The notes beneath the pieces are model-generated. The model did not search any database and was not told where the DNA came from. It worked only from the letters and a program-made list of their open reading frames with translations. A stretch of 27,756 nucleotides of DNA from Symbiodinium natans (Eukaryota > Sar > Dinophyceae > Suessiales > Symbiodiniaceae), in assembly GCA_905221605.1 (NCBI GenBank), contig CAJNDS010002175.1:585402-613157 (forward strand). The letters run 5' to 3'. Positions within the stretch are counted from its first letter, which is position 1. Each line of letters starts with the position of its first letter. A program made the translations under genes and the position numbers. Positions 8,416 through 17,298 of the stretch are shown here, in pieces.

Positions 8416-8814
8416 ATGCCTTCTCCGAAGCGATGGCTCCAACTTGCCTCGGATGGTGGACAAGATGGTGGAGCTGGAAATGGTGCAGCTGAGTCTCTGG
8501 GTGAAAGAGCGGTGTTGGAAGAGGTGATTCCCGACGCTGAAGTACATCTGGAAGAGGCCTTGGTTGCAGAAAGCCCCAATGCGGGTATGAATCCCAATAG
8601 GGATATGGTTAGCAATGCTGAAGCTGAAGGACGTGCTGTTTCTGTACCGCCAAAGCATGGTGAAAAAAGGAACTGGGATGCGACTGGTGGCATAGATCGT
8701 GAAATGGAGGTGACTGTTTTACGAGTGTTACACAAACACGGGTACCAGCCGTCGTCTTCGACTTCGGGTCGAATGGTAGACCAAGAGTCTCAGACCGATC
8801 TGATTGGAGAAGTG
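8416..8814 (+). CDS. polyprotein block 1: acidic, disordered N-terminus
   Basis: The first ATG after the primer site in this frame is at 8416 (MPSPKRWLQLASDGGQDGGA). The block is rich in E, G, A and D (AVLEEVIPDAEVHLEEALVA) and has no recognisable fold. From about 8815 the same frame continues to 9060 but turns into an implausible Arg/Lys-rich sequence. The frame one base back instead continues naturally (ATSDQEAVEQDQKGPSSSSQ), so a one-base loss about 8815 is inferred. An upstream start in the leader (8344 region) has no ATG in this frame. Confidence 0.6.
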
Positions 8815-11291
8815 CTACAAGCGACCAGGAGGCCGTTGAACAAGATCAAAAGGGTCCATCTTCGAGTTCCCAAGGTGGTGGAGGCGGTCACAAACAGAAG
8901 GGTGCGGACGGCTTTGAAGCTGCACCTGCTGCTGAATACGCCATGGGGGAGGAGGAGATCCTACAGATGGAGGCTGAACGGTTGCGACAGCTGTCAGAAG
9001 AAGAGGACGAGATGCGACAGGTTTCTGAAAGGGACGGTTTTCGGAAAGACGAGCATCTGATCCAAGCGTGTGATGGCACAATGTGGGAATTGCACCTCCA
9101 TGAAGATGGGAGACAATATTATTACTGCCTGGATACGCACGAAACCACGTGGACATTGCCGGTGGTAGGTGAAAAGGTGAAGAGTGACGAGGTGGTTGGG
9201 TCTCCTTTGGGCAATGAGCTGGAAATGGAGGCGGCACTGGATTCTTCATCCTCTACTCCGAAGACTGAGTCTACGAGGGCATTCCAGGGTAGTGTAAATA
9301 GTTTAGGTGAAAAAGATTTTTCCTCTACTATCAGGGATAGCGGTCCTAGGGCTGATGGTGACGCCCCGACCTCGGGTTCTCCTGATGAGGAAGGGATTCC
9401 TGGGAACCAAGCCAACATCGCTGGAGCTCAACACCTGGATCGGGAAGAAACAGAAGCGCTTTCTGAGGGTGGGGCAGCGATGGAATTGGTGGATCCAGAA
9501 GAGAAAATGCCCAATGAGGTGATCGGAACTGTGTCGGCTGCAGAAGAGCGAGTGGTGGATGTGGTACCTGTTGTTCAGGAAGGTGGTCCTGGAGATTCGG
9601 AGGATGGAGAGAAAAAGTTGTGTGTTACGACTGAGGAGGTCTCTTCGTTTGGTGCCAAGAATTCTGCCATTCAAGGGAAAAAAGAAGCTTCTGGAATAGC
9701 TGGAGACACGGATGATCTGAAAAATGAGGCCTGGAGCGCCAATGATGCGCGGGTTGAGGCGCCAGATATTACCTGGAGTGCGAAGGAAGCACGGGTTGAG
9801 GTGCATGTGGTGGTACGTTCCACGGGCGACTGCAACAATGGGGCGCAGGTCTCCGCAGCAGCTGATGATGGAGGTTCACAGGTGGACGCACTGGTGCAAC
9901 CTGAAGTTAGCAGCGAGGAACGAAATGACAAGGGCTACACCGGAGCCAATGAGGCAGCTGTGGTCAATGATGGTGGAAATTCTCCTTTGGAGGCCATGGA
10001 ACCAAAGGAGCCTGCGGTGGAAGAAAGCGTGCCTGCCGTGGATGATCGACTCAATTGCCCTGCAGTGGAAGAAGATTTGCCTGCTGCAGAAGGTGAGACA
10101 AAGGACTCCAATGATGGGTCCACTCCCATGAAGGGAGAAGCGTTGCCGTCTGGAAGTTCACCGGAAGTCGACACCGAGCGAACTACAGCAGATGAGGCAA
10201 AGCCGTTGGCGGAGAAAAAGGGAGGTCCTGAAATCCAGGAGAACAAAAAAGATGAGCTTGTGGGACTCGTGGAGCAGGACGAGCAGTGTGACCCAAAGGT
10301 GAAGACAAAGGATGCGCCAGGAGCCGATGATACAGAGATGGTTTCTGAAGAGCGTGTAAAGAAAGTGCCCCGAGCGGGAGCCTTGGAGTCACCTGGGCCA
10401 CATTGCTATCAAGAGGGAGATGAGATCATGGGTCTGGTGCGCTGCGTCAATGGGTATGGAGCTTTTTTGGACCATGGGGATATGAATGTATTGATTCCTG
10501 CAGAAGGGAACAATGCATATCAGTTCAAGTTTGGTGATACTGTCAATGGAACAGGGAAACGAGTGGAAGATGATGGTACCATAATCTTGGACACCTTTCT
10601 GGTTTTGGAAGAGGACGTGGAGGACTCTTCTTCGACGCTGCGGAAGTGGAAACCCAGCGGCTGGAGTACGTGGTGGACGGATTCATGGTATGCTGGTCAA
10701 TGGTACCAAGATTCCAACGGTCAATGGGACTGGAAACAGGAGGAAGAGCAATCCGATGAAGAGCTTGTGGTACAGGAGTTGTCTTCTGAAGAACGACAAG
10801 AAAGGCAACTTTATGGAGAAAAGATCTACAAAGCTCTTCTGGAGAATGGAAATGAAGAGGAAGCCTATGTTGGCAAAATTACTGGGATGCTGTTAGGTCG
10901 GCCGATGGAAGATTTACAGGAGTGTGTTGCGGACCAGGCATTCCTCAATGCGGAAGCTCGGCGCGCGTATGGCATCTTGCAAAATGATGGTTGGAAGCCT
11001 GATGGTACAGAAAGCACAGGCTTGGGGAAGTTAACCACTTTTTCCCGAAAACAGTACCACAACGCGCTTTTCGAACTGGCATGTAGAAAAAGGAGATTTT
11101 CTCGACCAGTTGTGGGTGAAGCGGTGGCAACGGTGCTGAATCAAGGGGAAGATGAGTTTTGGAACGCGCTTTGGTTGGACACCAAGCTATTTTTGCAGGA
11201 GCTTGATGGTGCAGTGCAATCCATGAGCAAAAGGGAGAACAAGCCAATGGAAGCCTACATGGATCCTGACCAGTACAAAAGGCTTACATGA
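8815..11291 (+). CDS. polyprotein block 2: WW, S1-like, Trp-rich and MLLE domains
   Basis: This is the longest intact block: 782 codons from its first ATG at 8943, with the frame open upstream to about 8700. WW domain at 9084-9161, with Trp48, the GRQYYY core, Trp70 and Pro73. WW domains bind proline-rich ligands. A long acidic linker follows (about residues 80-480), with a short duplicated WSA..ARVE motif. S1-like OB fold at 10410-10600 (GLVRCVNGYGAFLDHGD, then VLIPAEG), an RNA-binding fold. Trp-rich patch at 10645-10740 (GWSTWWTDSWYAGQWYQD). MLLE/PABC-like domain at about 10795-10985, with GEKIYKALLENG, KITGMLLG and LNAEARRAYGILQ. It ends in TGA at 11289-11291, which overlaps an ATG (ATGA), but the finger sequence continues in the next frame. 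Confidence 0.7.
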
Positions 11292-11383
11292 CACCAAAGA
11301 CGGTGTTGTCACCTGGTTACAGCAAGCTGTGCAGGTTCTTCAATAAGGGAAGGTGTCGCAATGGCGATGGGTGTCCCTATGAC
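11292..11383 (+). CDS. polyprotein block 3: first CCCH finger, cut by a frameshift
   Basis: One base back from block 2, this frame reads KTVLSPGYSKLCRFFNKGRC and RNGDGCPYD. Cys spacing is C-X7-C-X5-C, a CCCH zinc finger whose final His is missing in this frame. The neighbouring frame supplies HYEH directly after CPY, which gives a C-X3-His ending if one base is missing near 11384. So the frameshift falls inside the finger, good evidence that it is an error or mutation rather than a designed gene boundary. Confidence 0.6.
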
Positions 11384-12509
11384 ACTATGAGCATCGTCGG
11401 TACGGTGAAGGTTGGCCAGAAGGGGGGTCAACTGATCCAAAGAATAGCCAAGAAGCTGATGATGAGGACGGGAACATCGGTGACCCTCCCACAGAGGAAG
11501 GTACAGTGGATGAGGCACAGCAGGAGCGGGAGGATTTAGCCTTCCGGGCCAAGTACAATTTTGGCAAAGGTGCATCAAAGGGTGAGCCTACGTCGGGTGA
11601 GCCAAAAGGTCGGCTGTGTCTGTATTACAATCAAGGTGGTTGTAAATATGGGACTGCATGCAGGTACCTTCACAACGATGATGTGGCATTGGAAGGGACT
11701 TGGGAGCCCGGCAAAGCTTGGGACAATGCTTCCAGGAAGTCACTAAGGGACGCAGGGTTCCACCATTGCTGTTTCGATTATTACCTCAGAGGACGTTGCC
11801 GGAAAGGGGTAAATTTCTGCAAGTACTCCCATGACGAGATGTCAGAGGAGCGGCTGTCGCTCCTGAAACACTTGGTACAGGTGGCCAATCAGGTACGGTT
11901 TGAAAAAGAGAGAGGATGGGAGCTTACGGATAGAAGCACTTTTCAGCCACCTGCGAGTGGGGGAGCTGAATCTTCCTCATCCTCGGCACCAAAAGCGCTG
12001 CAAATGACCAATGTGTCACAAAAAGATGGTGAAAATATTCTGGATGAAGTAGAAGCTGATGAGCAAAAGAATTCGGTGGCTGCATCCACTAGTACTCAGC
12101 TTCACAATCCGGAGGAGCCGATTGAAAATTGGATGGCTCGCAATGCACACCTGTGGGTGTATACCCCTCATGTGAGTGAGGTGATGATTACGCTTGGTGT
12201 GACCAATGTGTCGGACTTGCAAGAGTTCATCTTTGTGGAAGATTTGGTTGACAAAGGGATCAACAAAGTGACCGCATGCAAAATTCTGCAATTGGTGGGT
12301 GAGGTCCGATATCGACCGGGAGGACCGGAAAAGGCAGTTCCGTCTGATGCATCTGTACGGGTACAACAATCTTCTGGGAACAAAGGGACTGGAAGAGCGG
12401 CGGTGCGAACCCTCACTCAGGTGCGTGAAGCTGAAGACTCCGGTGAAAAAACTATGCCGAGAGGTTCCTATCGGGAGCTTTTTGATAAGGTCAGGTACCG
12501 TGATGGTTG
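11384..12509 (+). CDS. polyprotein block 4: two CCCH fingers and a SAM-like segment
   Basis: Starts HYEHRRYGEGWPEGG and runs on acidic linker (EEGTVDEAQQEREDLAFR). Finger 2 at about 11617-11672: CLYYNQGGCKYGTACRYLH (C-X7-C-X5-C-X3-H). Finger 3 at about 11768-11833: CFDYYLRGRC then KGVNFCKYSH (C-X8-C-X6-C-X3-H). CCCH fingers of this spacing commonly bind RNA. At 12115-12310, ENWMARNAHLWVYTP is followed by NVSDLQEFIFVEDLVDKGIN and KVTACKILQLV, resembling a SAM domain's last helices (weak inference). The ATG at 11506 is internal, since the frame is open upstream. At about 12510 the natural sequence moves one base back. Confidence 0.65.
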
Positions 12510-12724
12510 GACGCTTGCGCAGAGGTCTCCGTTGTGCGTACAGAAGCTGCGGTTGGTGGGAGTTGGAATGCCGCCGGTGAATCCACAAACGAAAAAGTAT
12601 CGGTCAAGATCAAACCCTGTAAGAAGGGGAAGGCCCTTGCTGGACAAAAAACAGGTGCGACAGGTGCCACGATCTCGGTCACAACGACGAGTGCAACTGG
12701 CGGAAGTGGTGGAAAAACCGAAGC
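12510..12724 (+). CDS. polyprotein block 5: Thr/Gly/Lys-rich linker
   Basis: In this frame the sequence reads VSVVRTEAAVGGSWNAAGES, then KIKPCKKGKALAGQKTGATG and SVTTTSATGGSGGKTEAPW before a TGA at about 12738. The competing frame here gives an Arg-rich, unnatural sequence. The linker is flexible and has no domain. It leaves by a one-base shift near the C4 run at about 12723. Confidence 0.5.
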
Positions 12725-12976
12725 CCCTTGGAGCCGGTGAAACCTCGTGGTGGTTTGTCGTATCCATTCAGCAGAGCGTGGGCAGATGTGGTGGATGATG
12801 ATGACCAGGCGGAGGCTTTGGTCTCGTATGCCGCGTCCTCAAGCGATTCAAGCGAGGAGGAGACCAATGCGGTACAACGCCTGAAGGAACTCTTTTTGCA
12901 AGAAAGGGATTCGTGGAGAACTGCGAGTCGTGGCACTGTTCCACAAAGTGGTTCTTCAGGCTCCAATGATGGGCCG
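12725..12976 (+). CDS. polyprotein block 6: acidic and Ser-rich segment
   Basis: Reads EPVKPRGGLSYPFSRAWADV, then VDDDDQAEALVSYAASSSDS and SEEETNAVQRLKELFLQERD. It ends near the A6 run at 12977-12982. If one A were absent there, the reading would pass smoothly into NRFTLAKGATKRRGGRPAKK in the next block. The Ser/Asp/Glu cluster resembles phosphorylated linkers in RNA-binding proteins. No enzymatic motif. Confidence 0.5.
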
Positions 12977-14363
12977 AAAAAATCGGTTCACCTTGGCGAA
13001 GGGCGCGACAAAGCGTCGCGGGGGGAGACCCGCCAAGAAGTGACTTCACAAGTTTTTTTCGCTACCACAACCTTCTCGTCGAGCTGAACGGTCTCAAAAA
13101 AGAACAAGGGATGGTTCAGTTATGGTTGGTTCGCTGGCGGTGGGCTCCACGGATGAGGTTTTACCTGGGCAAGGTGCTGCTGGACAGGTGAATGTCTCTG
13201 AAAGCGCTCAAGTTCTTCCTGGGCATGAAGTGGCTGGACAGGAGACGGAGCCGGAAGGAGCAGTACAGATTTCTGGCGAGGAGACCGACCAAAAAGAAGG
13301 AGAAGGCGGGAGCAATGATCTCCGTGGTAATGATGCGAAGATGTTGGATGGTGGGCCGGTGAGGAGTGACCTTCAGCAATTGCTGGTGAAAGGCCTTCTG
13401 ACTCGAATTTATTGGAAGGTTGCAGTTGGCAAGTTGCCAATGGGGCAAAGAGAGTGCCAAAAAGGGTCCAATAAGATGGATCGAAATTTGGTTATTAGCA
13501 TGTCATCCGAGGGTGCAAGCGAACAGGATGAGAACCTGGCACTGGAGGACGATGCTGATCAGTCAGTGGGAGACGGTGCAATGGTTATGGTGTATGATCC
13601 AGGAACGCTGATCCAGTCGCCAACAACTGATTGGGTTATGCGTCGCGGTCTGACCGATCGTACCGTCTGGCCAGCAATGGCGCACCTGGCACAGAGGATA
13701 TGTGCTGAAATGGTTCAAGTGGATGAAATGAATGCCCAGCTAGGGACTGGAACACTCCTTTTTCAAAGGAGAGATCAAGGACTTTATACTGACCTGCATC
13801 ATTCGTTCCATGACAACCCGTGCTTGCCGGCGGTGGGGAATTACCCTCTTTCGGTGATGGGTACCTTGTTGTCTCCTGGTCTGGAAGGGGAATTCAAGAA
13901 TACGGACAAGTTTGGTACTGCTATGGAGGCAATTGCCTATGATTGGAGCCGCAGTCCAGGCATGGAAGTTCATATTGAACTTATGGCGAGGGTAGCCAAA
14001 ATGGTTCACCCATTCCTGAATCTGGGAGCACAAGGGTCGGTGATGGTTTCAGAATTTCTCTGGCAGCGCGGGAGGGCTCGGTTGATGGAGTTTCTTCAAG
14101 CGGCGACTTGTGCGGACCAATTGGAGGCTCTCTGGAGAAGGATGGACGACGATGCGGATGAGGAGGTGGATCCTTCGACAGCGATGCTGGAAGTTCTTGG
14201 ACTAGAGGATGCGGTGCTTGATCAAGGGAACAATGAATGCCTTATTCCCATTGAAGATGCTGGAGGTGAGACAAGCGGTGACACTGGAGGGAAGGGCAAA
14301 GCGCCAGAAGTTTCTCCGGAAGAGGAGAAATCCAGTGGGTCATCCAGACTGGCGGATTTTCTT
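12977..14363 (+). CDS. polyprotein block 7: AT-hook-like motif and large unknown domain
   Basis: Opens with KRRGGRPAKK (13011-13040), close to an AT-hook (RGRP core), followed by an in-frame TGA at 13041-13043. The frame then continues LPQPSRRAERSQKRTRDGSV and, after the ATG at 13122, runs 433 codons. The first third is acidic linker. The rest (about 13570-14160) looks like a folded helical domain with DRTVWPAMAHLAQRICAEMV and FGTAMEAIAYDWSRSPGMEV. I do not recognise it. By position it could be a capsid-like Gag domain, but no motif supports that. No YxDD, HHCC or DSG/DTG active site is visible. Near 14364 the natural sequence gains one base. Confidence 0.55.
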
Positions 14364-15690
14364 GTGGTCAGTGTACTCCCGCGTGGCTTCGAATTTCTCT
14401 ATGCAGGACCGCACTACTGGTAAGATCTTTGACAGCACCAAATGATATCCTGGTGAAGGACCAAACAATGATGACAATCCTTCCTCTAAGGGGAACTTTC
14501 CCTGGATTTCAGAAGACTACCTTGACGAAGTGGTGTCAAAAAAGATGGAAAGGTCTTCAGATATGGATGGGTTGGATGGGTTTGTTCCGGGAAGTGAGGG
14601 ACCTTTGGAAAAGGTAGAGGTGGAGAATGTTACTGCCTCTAAAATTCTTATGGCTCTTTGGAAGAAGGGACATAGAGTTGGGTTTAGAAGGTTGCGTCGT
14701 TTGAATGCATCTGGATGCAAGGTTGGAGCAATGAAACGTCCAATCAAAAGGGTGCAGAAGATTGGCGCTAGGAAGGCCTTCATGAAGATGTTCAATGTTT
14801 TTGGATCGTCTCAGCATGGCTCAGGAGTTGGCGGAAAACCGATCATGAAGGTGGTAGGACCAAGGCCAGGTTTTCCAGCTGTACTCCAAGCACCAAATAC
14901 TGATAGCACGTCGGGTGAAGGGAGCAGTCCCCAGGTACATGGCAATGTTCATGTAGAGCACAGTCGCCCTATGGACCGGTATGAGGCAGAGCGCTTGGAG
15001 AAGAGGAAGAAGGGTTTCTGCTATTGGTTTGGCAAAAGGAAAGATCGCTGCAAATTTGGTGACGACTGCAAATTCATCCATTCCGAAGATGATGTGGTGC
15101 TACATTCATATTGGTGCAAATACTATGTGGCAGGGAGAGAATGTTTCGCTGGAAAGGATTGTGGGTTCTCGCATGATGCAACTGGTGTGAGGTGCGTCCA
15201 GTTTGCTCGGTCTGGGAAGTGTCGATTTGGTGACAGGTGTGTCTTCGAGCATGGTGTTCCGTTGGAAAAACAGAGGCCAAGGTCTCCAAGGACGCCCCTA
15301 AGGGATGGTCCAAGGAGAAAGTCTGGTGCAAATGGTGGAGAAAAGGAGATCCCTCCTGAACAGTTCGATGATGATGAGGAGGATTTTATGGTTTATGACG
15401 AAGAGACCAAGATGACGGAACTGTTGATGGAGGCGATTTCATTTCTCTCCGGTGGCAAGCCAGATTTGGCTCGTGCAGAGGCGGACCCATTGTTCAAACT
15501 CCTGAAGTTCACTGGAGATGCTGACCAAATGGATCAAGTATGGGTTTCGTGGACCACTGAAATGTTGTCAGTGCTGGAACTTCTCGAAGTAGTGAAGTCG
15601 TATGATGTTTCGCTCGCGGAGGTGGAAGAATGGGTCAATGACCTGAGGATATGGTATGAGCGAGCCAATTTGGGAGAAGAAAAGGATCCC
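14364..15690 (+). CDS. polyprotein block 8: three CCCH fingers
   Basis: Reads LWSVYSRVASNFSMQDRTTG, meets TGA at 14443-14445, then continues PGEGPNNDDNPSSKGNFPW and EDYLDEVVSKKMERS. A basic segment (RRLRRLNASGCKVG, 14688-14730) precedes the fingers. Finger 4 at about 15019-15081: C-X9-C-X5-C-X3-H. Finger 5 at about 15115-15174: C-X8-C-X5-C-X3-H (CKYYVAGREC, then FAGKDCGFSH). Finger 6 at about 15193-15252: C-X8-C-X5-C-X3-H (CVQFARSGKCRFGDRCVFEH). Three closely spaced fingers of this type usually bind single-stranded RNA. A Leu-rich helical segment follows (MTELLMEAISFLSGG). The frame ends in TAG at 15712-15714 after a shift near the A6 run at 15691. Confidence 0.7.
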
Positions 15691-16255
15691 AAAAAAGGGA
15701 AAAGAGGTCCCTAGAAGGGGAGTCCAGCAAAGATATTCCTGCCGAAAAAGAAGTGGTTGAGACTTCGGAGACGGAGGTTGCCGTTGAGGAGGAGAAGAAA
15801 AAGGTAAAAAAGAAGAGGAAAGCTGCAGCTATCGAAGATCCTTACACTCTCATGGTTCCAAAGCCGAAGAAGATGCCGACGATCATTGAGAAGGGTGGAT
15901 CAACATCCAATGTGGTGGCTTCTGCAGTGGAAAAATCCTCGAAGACGCGCACAAAGTCAAATGTCGGTGGAAAGACAAAGAAGAAGGAGAAAAGTCAGAG
16001 TCCCAAAAAAGAAGAGGTGGTAATGGTGCAAGATCCTGAGGAAAAGGATCGTCCATCCGATGCGGAGGCGCCAGGGTCTGCCAATGCGAATGAAGAGCTG
16101 GGTCAATCTTGCCAGGCGATTGAGGATGCAAAGAGAGAAGGATTGGTATCCTCAATTCAAAGGGGCATACAGGATCCTATTCTTACGATTTCGGACCTGG
16201 AGTATATTCTGCTGCAACTTCACCTCAAGATTGCCAACAATCGGAAAAAGAAGTG
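15691..16255 (+). CDS. polyprotein block 9: lysine-rich C-terminal tail
   Basis: After the shift the frame reads SLEGESSKDIPAEKEVVETS, then EEEKKKVKKKRKAAAIEDPY, several further Lys-rich runs (KTKKKEKSQSPKK) and a helical end (SDLEYILLQLHLKIANNRK) closed by TGA at 16253-16255. KKKVKKKRK is a likely nuclear localisation signal, which would fit an element that must return to the nucleus. The first ATG in this block (about 15852) is internal. Confidence 0.6.
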
Positions 16256-16599
16256 ATTGGATGGTATGGATGAAGGGATGGTTTTTCTCTTTCTGGAGAC
16301 CGGTGCGCTGGAACAGCCAATGTGCTGACGATGTGGTGGTTACTATTAAGGGTATGGAAATCCCTGATAGTAGGAGTCAGTAGCTTTTCGCGTAGCGAAG
16401 ACCACGGTTTGTGGTGAAGAAGGCCAAGGAGTCTTCAGTGATGAGAGGATCAAGGTGAAAAAAGATTCTCTATGGGTAGTAGGTTAGCCAATGTGCTATA
16501 ATTCCGTCCTGGAAGACGTTAAACCACAATTTGCATTTCAAGCAGCTGGCTGCTGCCGTAATGGCAGTTTTTGGCCAAAAAGATCTGCATCTCCAATGT

Positions 16600-16619
16600 G
16601 TCCTAGGAAATCCTAGGAC
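16600..16619 (+). other. hairpin beside the polypurine tract
   Basis: GTCCTAGGA, AA, TCCTAGGAC: 9-bp perfect arms with a two-base centre. The second arm ends inside the start of the purine tract. Confidence 0.7.
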
Positions 16620-16627
16620 AGGGGGAG
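16618..16627 (+). other. polypurine tract for plus-strand priming
   Basis: ACAGGGGGAG lies immediately before the 3' LTR start (TGCGGAGC), where a polypurine tract is expected in LTR elements. Composition and position fit; it is short but G-rich. Confidence 0.7.
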
Positions 16628-16901
16628 TGCGGAGCTGCAATTGGTATTGTAGAAAGGAGTTAGTGTTGGAAGTTGGAAGGGTTAATGAACCCGGTAATCG
16701 TATTTGGCTCAAGATGGGCTTGAACAGAAAGCCACAAGTTCAAAAAGTAGTGCCTGGGTTCTTAGGGTTTGATAAGGGTGTGGATTCCTTCCCCTTTCCT
16801 TCCCCCCTGGGTTGCTCTTATCCGTGTTCTTGGTTGTTTCTTGGTTCGATCTGGGAAATATAAGTTCAGGGCGATTAGGGGAGTTGATTTCCTTCCTTGG
16901 T
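16628..16901 (+). repeat. 3' LTR (274 bp)
   Basis: Near-identical copy of the 5' LTR with one substitution and one fewer C in the C-run. It carries the same spliced-leader-like 11-mer (16703-16713). After it come 12 unrelated bases (TGTCCCCCCGTA), then CCCTAAA repeat. Confidence 0.9.
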
Positions 16902-16913
16902 TGTCCCCCCGTA

Positions 16914-16998
16914 CCCTAAACCCTAAGCCCTAAACCCTAAACCCTAAGCCCTAAGCCCTAAATCCTAAACCCTAAACCCCAAACTCTAAGCCCTAAAC
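16914..16998 (-). repeat. CCCTAAA/CCCTAAG tract, 3' flank of the element
   Basis: Degenerate CCCTAAA and CCCTAAG units resume here, the same orientation as the 5' flank at 8041-8073. Confidence 0.85.
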
Positions 16999-17167
16999 CT
17001 GGGCGTGTATGGCAGGTGGGGGCTGAATTTTAGGCCTTCTTCGTTTCAGAGAGAGTTCAGATACACTCGAGTGTCGTACAACACGCTAAGCCTTCCACCA
17101 TAAGCTCCATACCCGAAGTCCGACCAGAAGACCCACACCCTAAACCCCAAACCAGCTAAACCCCAAT

Positions 17168-17298
17168 TCCTAAACCCTAAACCCTAAACCCTAAACCCTA
17201 AACCCTAAACCCTAAACCCTAAACCCTAAACCCTAAACCCTAAACCCTAAACCCTAAACCCTAAACCCTAAACCCTAAACCCTAAACCCTAAACCTAA
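17168..17298 (-). repeat. CCCTAAA tract, about 18 units
   Basis: Nearly perfect tandem CCCTAAA over about 130 bp, the cleanest telomere-like tract just downstream of the element. Its regularity suggests recent addition or expansion. Confidence 0.95.

Larger units (their letters stand above)
8416..16255 (+). pseudogene. giant RNA-binding polyprotein of the LTR element, frame-broken
   Basis: One gene-like region of about 2,600 codons fills the element between the primer site and the 3' untranslated part. Protein-like sequence continues throughout but moves between frames at about 8815, 11290, 11384, 12510, 12725, 12977, 14364 and 15691. It meets in-frame TGA codons at 13041-13043 and 14443-14445. 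Most shifts fit loss of one base, and two (12977, 14364) fit gain of one. Several lie at homopolymers (A6 at 12977-12982, A6 at 15691-15696, C4 near 12723). Module order: acidic N-terminus, WW, S1-like, Trp-rich, MLLE, CCCH x3, SAM-like, AT-hook-like, unknown domain, CCCH x3, basic tail. I infer a Gag-like or RNA-packaging role. The sections below annotate each frame block. Confidence 0.75.
16256..16627 (+). other. 3' untranslated region of the LTR element with palindromes
   Basis: Non-coding between the polyprotein stop and the 3' LTR. It holds a direct repeat (agccaatgtgct at about 16316 and 16485), a 14-bp perfect palindrome TTTTTGGCCAAAAA (16568-16581), a short hairpin TTCGC/GCGAA (about 16387-16399) and a 9-bp-arm hairpin beside the polypurine tract. 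These could form RNA structures for packaging or dimerisation, an inference only. Confidence 0.6.
8074..16901 (+). mobile_element. LTR retrotransposon, half-tRNA primed, no pol genes
   Basis: Near-identical direct repeats (8074-8348 and 16628-16901) bound an 8.8 kb unit with, in order, a primer-binding site, a roughly 7.8 kb coding region, a 370-bp untranslated stretch and a purine tract against the 3' LTR. This is the standard order of an LTR retrotransposon on the plus strand. The primer site matches the anticodon arm of initiator tRNA-Met, a priming mode known for copia-type elements (copia, Ty5). No protease, integrase, reverse transcriptase or RNase H motif was found in any frame, so I infer a non-autonomous element mobilised by a partner. 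The coding region specifies WW, S1-like, MLLE and CCCH modules. LTR ends are TG...GT rather than TG...CA, and no clean target duplication is seen. This copy's coding frame is broken. Confidence 0.85.

Noticed and set aside
8700-9060. Arg/Lys-rich continuation of polyprotein block 1, with a CX2C-like DSCQKKRTRCD
   Set aside because: The frame one base back gives a natural continuation into the WW block, so this is a shadow after a frameshift.
11288-11291. ATGA overlap as translational coupling between two genes
   Set aside because: The CCCH finger and the natural continuation across frames show one broken gene, and the organism is eukaryotic.
11929-11965. PAM2-like motif (ELTDRSTFQPPAS) that might bind the MLLE domain in cis
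   Set aside because: The spacing from Leu to Phe is one residue short of the PAM2 consensus and the Asn is missing.
12299-12580. 93-codon frame overlapping blocks 4 and 5
   Set aside because: Arg/Cys-rich shadow of the SAM-like and linker region.
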